From Histomonas meleagridis (lineage: Eukaryota; Parabasalia; Tritrichomonadida; Dientamoebidae), in the NCBI GenBank assembly GCA_020186115.1, contig WSYJ01000144.1, forward strand, positions 62,001-126,000: a DNA stretch of 64,000 nt, in the 5' to 3' direction. The notes beneath the pieces were generated by a model that ran no database searches, was not told the origin of the DNA, and was given only the letters and a program-made list of their open reading frames with translations. Shown here one piece after another: positions 61,141 through 64,000 of the stretch. A program made the position numbers and the translations under genes. Position 1 is the first letter of the stretch; every line of letters starts with the position of its first letter.

Positions 61141-62170
61141 CCAAATCAGTTGTGTTTATATCCTTGAAGATCAATTCCTTCTTGTCGAAGAAGCAATTTA
61201 ACTATTTCTGGTTGCATTTTTAGATGCTAAAGTATATGCTGTTTTGAATAATTTAAATAATTTCCAAATATTATATTACAAAAAACAATAAAACAAATAT
61301 ATATCTTTGGCATTAATACCTTTCTACTTTAAAATATATCCAACGAGCTCAATATTACATGATCTAGATGAGTTAATTAATATCTCTTCATGAAGTTGGT
61401 TTTCTTTAATGAAATCTATAACAAGAAATATATTTCCATTACTTGTAACAACATCAATAATAGAATTATTGATTTTCATTCCTTCTTTTTGTAAAAATGA
61501 AAAAAACTCATAATTATTATATAAAATAGCGTTTTCTCCTAAATCTTCTAAATTATTAATTTCTTCTAATTTATGAGAATAAATATTTTTAAAGATATCA
61601 TTTCTGTGGAACATTATTGCTGCTTTATATGCTTTTTTCTAAATGATGAATGATTTTGTTCGCATAAATGAATGATTTCATCATTTCCACCTGCAAATGC
61701 TTATTTATTATTTACTTTTGCACCATTAATAAGTAAAAATTTAAAACATTTAACTGATGAAAAAAATGCTGCATAATCAATTAATGCAACATTTTCTTTA
61801 TTAATAAATGAACATCTTTCATAAAGTTATTTTGGATTCTTTAATTAATTTGGATTATGTCCATCTTCAATGAATTGTTCATTAAGTTCCCAATCATTTT
61901 TTGATGATTCTAAACAAATTTTTTTAATTTCTTTTACATATTTGTCTTGATCTTCTAATTTGTTAAATTCTTCTTCTGATATTATGCCATATGGCTTTCT
62001 TATTTTTGATTATATTAAATGTTGCTGAATCATTTTTTCAAGAAGTCAAAATGAATCTTGTGTGACTTTATCAATCCGAAAACGTGTATATAATCAAATA
62101 TATTTGATTCTATTTTAATATTTGCTTCTGAAGAAAGCATTTCATAATGCATAACCGAAGTTGTTCAATT
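61141..62170 (-). pseudogene. Decayed DUF3447/ankyrin gene
   Basis: Minus strand, beginning near 62158 (MLSSEANIKIESNIFDYI). It keeps SKNDWELNEQFIEDGHNPN with stops, CSFINKENVALIDYAAFF, KCFKFLLINGAKVNN-stop, AFAGGNDEIIHLCEQNHSSF, a frame break, then NDIFKNIYSHKLEEI and ankyrin text to 61324. A spacer follows and a frameshifted cassette (61242-61180) ending EGIDLQGY. The Asp-to-Thr distance across the spacer (61303 to 61242) is 60 nt. Multiple stops and indels prove decay, in contrast to the 41.4-44.8 kb gene. Confidence 0.75.
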
Positions 62171-62400
62171 TTTGCATTAAATGCTAATTTCCAATCTAAG
62201 ATACTGATATCAATTTCTTTTTACATCTTTACTTACACAACTTTATATTGAGATTTTGTATGACAACAATAATATAATGCAATACAGAATGAGATTGTAT
62301 AAAAATTTTTATATCACATAAAATATTTAAACATTTTTCAGCAAAAGTTAACTTTTCGAAATTAAAAAATTAAAAATTATAAAGAAAGAAAGCTTTATTA

Positions 62401-64000
62401 TTAAACGGAAAGTTCGTTTTCAGGAGAATTTTCGATAGCTTTGTTTTGGTTCCTCTTTTTAACAAAAATTGTAATGCCGACAGCAGCCGCAATTACGACA
62501 ACAGCAGCAACAACAATACCGATGATCATTCCCGTGTTATCACCACTATTATCTCCGTCATTGGAGTCTTCATTTGCACCAGACTGTGGTGTTTCTTCGA
62601 CAATTTCTGAAGTTTGTACGAATGTTTGAACGTTTGAAGTTTGTTGTGTTGGTTCGGCTTGTGTTGTCTTTTGATCTTCAGTTGGTTTTTGTGTTGGGAT
62701 TTCTGTTGGTTGAGGATCTTGTGTTGGTTTAGGGTCTTGTGTTGGTTGTGGATCTTCTGTTGGTTGTTGAGCTTCTGAAGTTTGTGGATCTTCTGTTGGA
62801 ATTGGTGGAAGTTCTTCTTCTGTTGAAGAAATTGACAACAAGAATTCAGTTTCGTTAAAGTTTGTCATTGCGAATTTGCATTCTGCAGAAGCGGGGGTAT
62901 ATTTAGGTTCTTCAGTTGGTTGTGTTTGGTCAGATGGGCAAGACCAATCAATTGTAGAGCCACTAGCAATGCTACCAGAAAGGACATTTAACTTGCCGAT
63001 CCATTCGCCCCAATAGTTTCTATCGAATGTTAATAATTCGAAGAGATTCTCAATGATTTGTCTGCATGATGTTACATCTAAGAGATGTACTGTGTATGTA
63101 AGAACTTTAACAAATGAAAGATTGACATCTAAAGCTTCTGCAAATTGACATAAGTAACATTCATCAGAAAGTGGTGGATCTGAATATTCAGATAAACCAT
63201 AACAAGCATTAAATATTCTATAAATTGGAATGAATGTAGAAGCACGAAGTTTAATGTCAGTGACTGCATCACCTGCATCGATGAGACATTTAGATGCATA
63301 ATATACTGATAAAACCTTTGTGTTAATGAACTTATTCAATGATTGTTCGATATTACAAAATGCTGTTGGAATTCCTTTAAGGATATTAATAATTGTTGAA
63401 TTTTGTGATACTTTATTAAGTGGTTCATAAATGACATCTAATAAATCACCAAGGTTATCATAATAAAGGTTTAATGCTTCCTTAAGGTTGAAATCAGTAT
63501 CTCTAAGCATGGTACCAATTGTACGAATTTGTAATAAGTCATCTAATAAGTATTGCATTAAAAAGTCGATGTTTAATGCTCTTGAAATATTCATGATGAA
63601 TGGATATACATAATCTAAAATAACTTTTCCTGCTTGTGTAACTTCATCAGCTTCAGTTGTTTTACTGATTTCTTTAAGATATCCTTTAACTGTTTTAGTT
63701 CTGAAAGCGCCAATGTATTCAAGTGCTTCTTGCATAACACGGCTAATGTTTGGATGAATTAAAACTTCTGTTGTATTAATGAGAATGTTTGCAGCACATG
63801 CTTGTCCGTATTGAATGATAGAGTTATTGAATTCATTTGTATGATTGAATTGAGAAACAAATCCAAAATCAGCAATTGATAATAAAGGATCAGCAATTTC
63901 TTTAATAGTATTAATGAAAAGATTATAATATTCATATGATTTTGTATCATTATATTCATCATTAATTAATGTAAAGATATTCTTCAAGTTATAATCAAGA
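62401..64000 (-). CDS. Type I membrane surface protein with a Pro/Thr stalk, N-terminus beyond the window
   Basis: The frame is open to the right edge; at least 532 codons are visible, so the signal peptide and true start lie outside. The ectodomain is helical with spaced Cys (for example CYLCQFAEAL) and many N-glycosylation sites. Then comes a stalk of PTEDPQPTQDPKPTQDP repeats (about 100-150 residues before the end), a membrane helix MIIGIVVAAVVVIAAAVGI, a basic stop-transfer KKRNQNK and a short tail ENSPENELSV. The plan is that of trichomonad surface proteins. No adhesion or enzyme domain was recognised. Confidence 0.7.
   Translation of the reverse strand, partial: LDYNLKNIFTLINDEYNDTKSYEYYNLFINTIKEIADPLLSIADFGFVSQFNHTNEFNNSIIQYGQACAANILINTTEVLIHPNISRVMQEALEYIGAFRTKTVKGYLKEISKTTEADEVTQAGKVILDYVYPFIMNISRALNIDFLMQYLLDDLLQIRTIGTMLRDTDFNLKEALNLYYDNLGDLLDVIYEPLNKVSQNSTIINILKGIPTAFCNIEQSLNKFINTKVLSVYYASKCLIDAGDAVTDIKLRASTFIPIYRIFNACYGLSEYSDPPLSDECYLCQFAEALDVNLSFVKVLTYTVHLLDVTSCRQIIENLFELLTFDRNYWGEWIGKLNVLSGSIASGSTIDWSCPSDQTQPTEEPKYTPASAECKFAMTNFNETEFLLSISSTEEELPPIPTEDPQTSEAQQPTEDPQPTQDPKPTQDPQPTEIPTQKPTEDQKTTQAEPTQQTSNVQTFVQTSEIVEETPQSGANEDSNDGDNSGDNTGMIIGIVVAAVVVIAAAVGITIFVKKRNQNKAIENSPENELSV

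Overview
The window is nuclear DNA of a parabasalid flagellate (trichomonad type; Trichomonas or Tritrichomonas fits, and the species cannot be settled from sequence alone). The case rests on four things seen here. The DNA is very AT-rich. Genes as large as a 12-kb dynein heavy chain are uninterrupted. The DUF3447/ankyrin family that is greatly expanded in trichomonads appears at eight places. A short initiator element of the trichomonad type (TCACTT / TCA-Y-W) lies 5-55 nt upstream of many start codons. No prokaryotic signals, tRNA, rRNA, CRISPR array or intact mobile element was found.

Layout. 0-5 kb: a partial FCP1/NIF-type phosphatase, a HELQ/Hel308-type helicase and a Sel1-repeat protein. 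5.8-7.3 kb: a DUF3447-ankyrin gene followed by detached ankyrin cassettes. 7.4-10.4 kb: a karyopherin-like HEAT protein. 10.4-12 kb: a graveyard of decayed genes and strong hairpins. 12-13.2 kb: an iron-type alcohol dehydrogenase. 14.1 kb: a small PIP-box protein. 15-20 kb: a very long Ser/Lys/Asp/Glu repeat protein with a one-base frameshift. 20.6-22 kb: a TRPML/polycystin-like channel. 22-23.5 kb: a DUF3447 pseudogene. 23.5-28.5 kb: an unidentified 1,659-aa protein. 29.4-41.4 kb: a cytoplasmic dynein-2 (IFT) heavy chain. 41.4-44.8 kb: a DUF3447-ankyrin gene split into 14 coding blocks. 45.6-48 kb: a second karyopherin. 48.4-55.6 kb: CUE-Smr protein, histidine acid phosphatase, Pro-rich protein, UBR-box miniprotein, two small proteins and a MYCBP homologue. 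55.9-60.3 kb: VPS50/syndetin and an ARM protein. 61-62.2 kb: another DUF3447 pseudogene. 62.4-64 kb: a truncated type I surface protein.

Genes are monocistronic, on both strands and not arranged by pathway. Several would nevertheless act in the flagellum or in membrane traffic: dynein-2 heavy chain, MYCBP homologue, TRP-like channel, VPS50, and perhaps the 15-20 kb protein.

The most unusual structure is the minus-strand array at 41.4-43.5 kb. Thirteen ankyrin cassettes, each with an intact reading frame, are separated by stop-containing spacers. The distance from the last Asp-position codon of one cassette to the first Thr codon of the next is exactly 80 nt in 10 of 13 junctions (63 nt twice, 60 nt once). 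The same 80- and 60-nt distances recur at 7.0 kb on the other strand and at 61.3 kb. This looks like a multi-intron gene built by tandem duplication of exon plus intron, but without the usual GT-AG or trichomonad intron motifs; alternatively it is a silent cassette reservoir.
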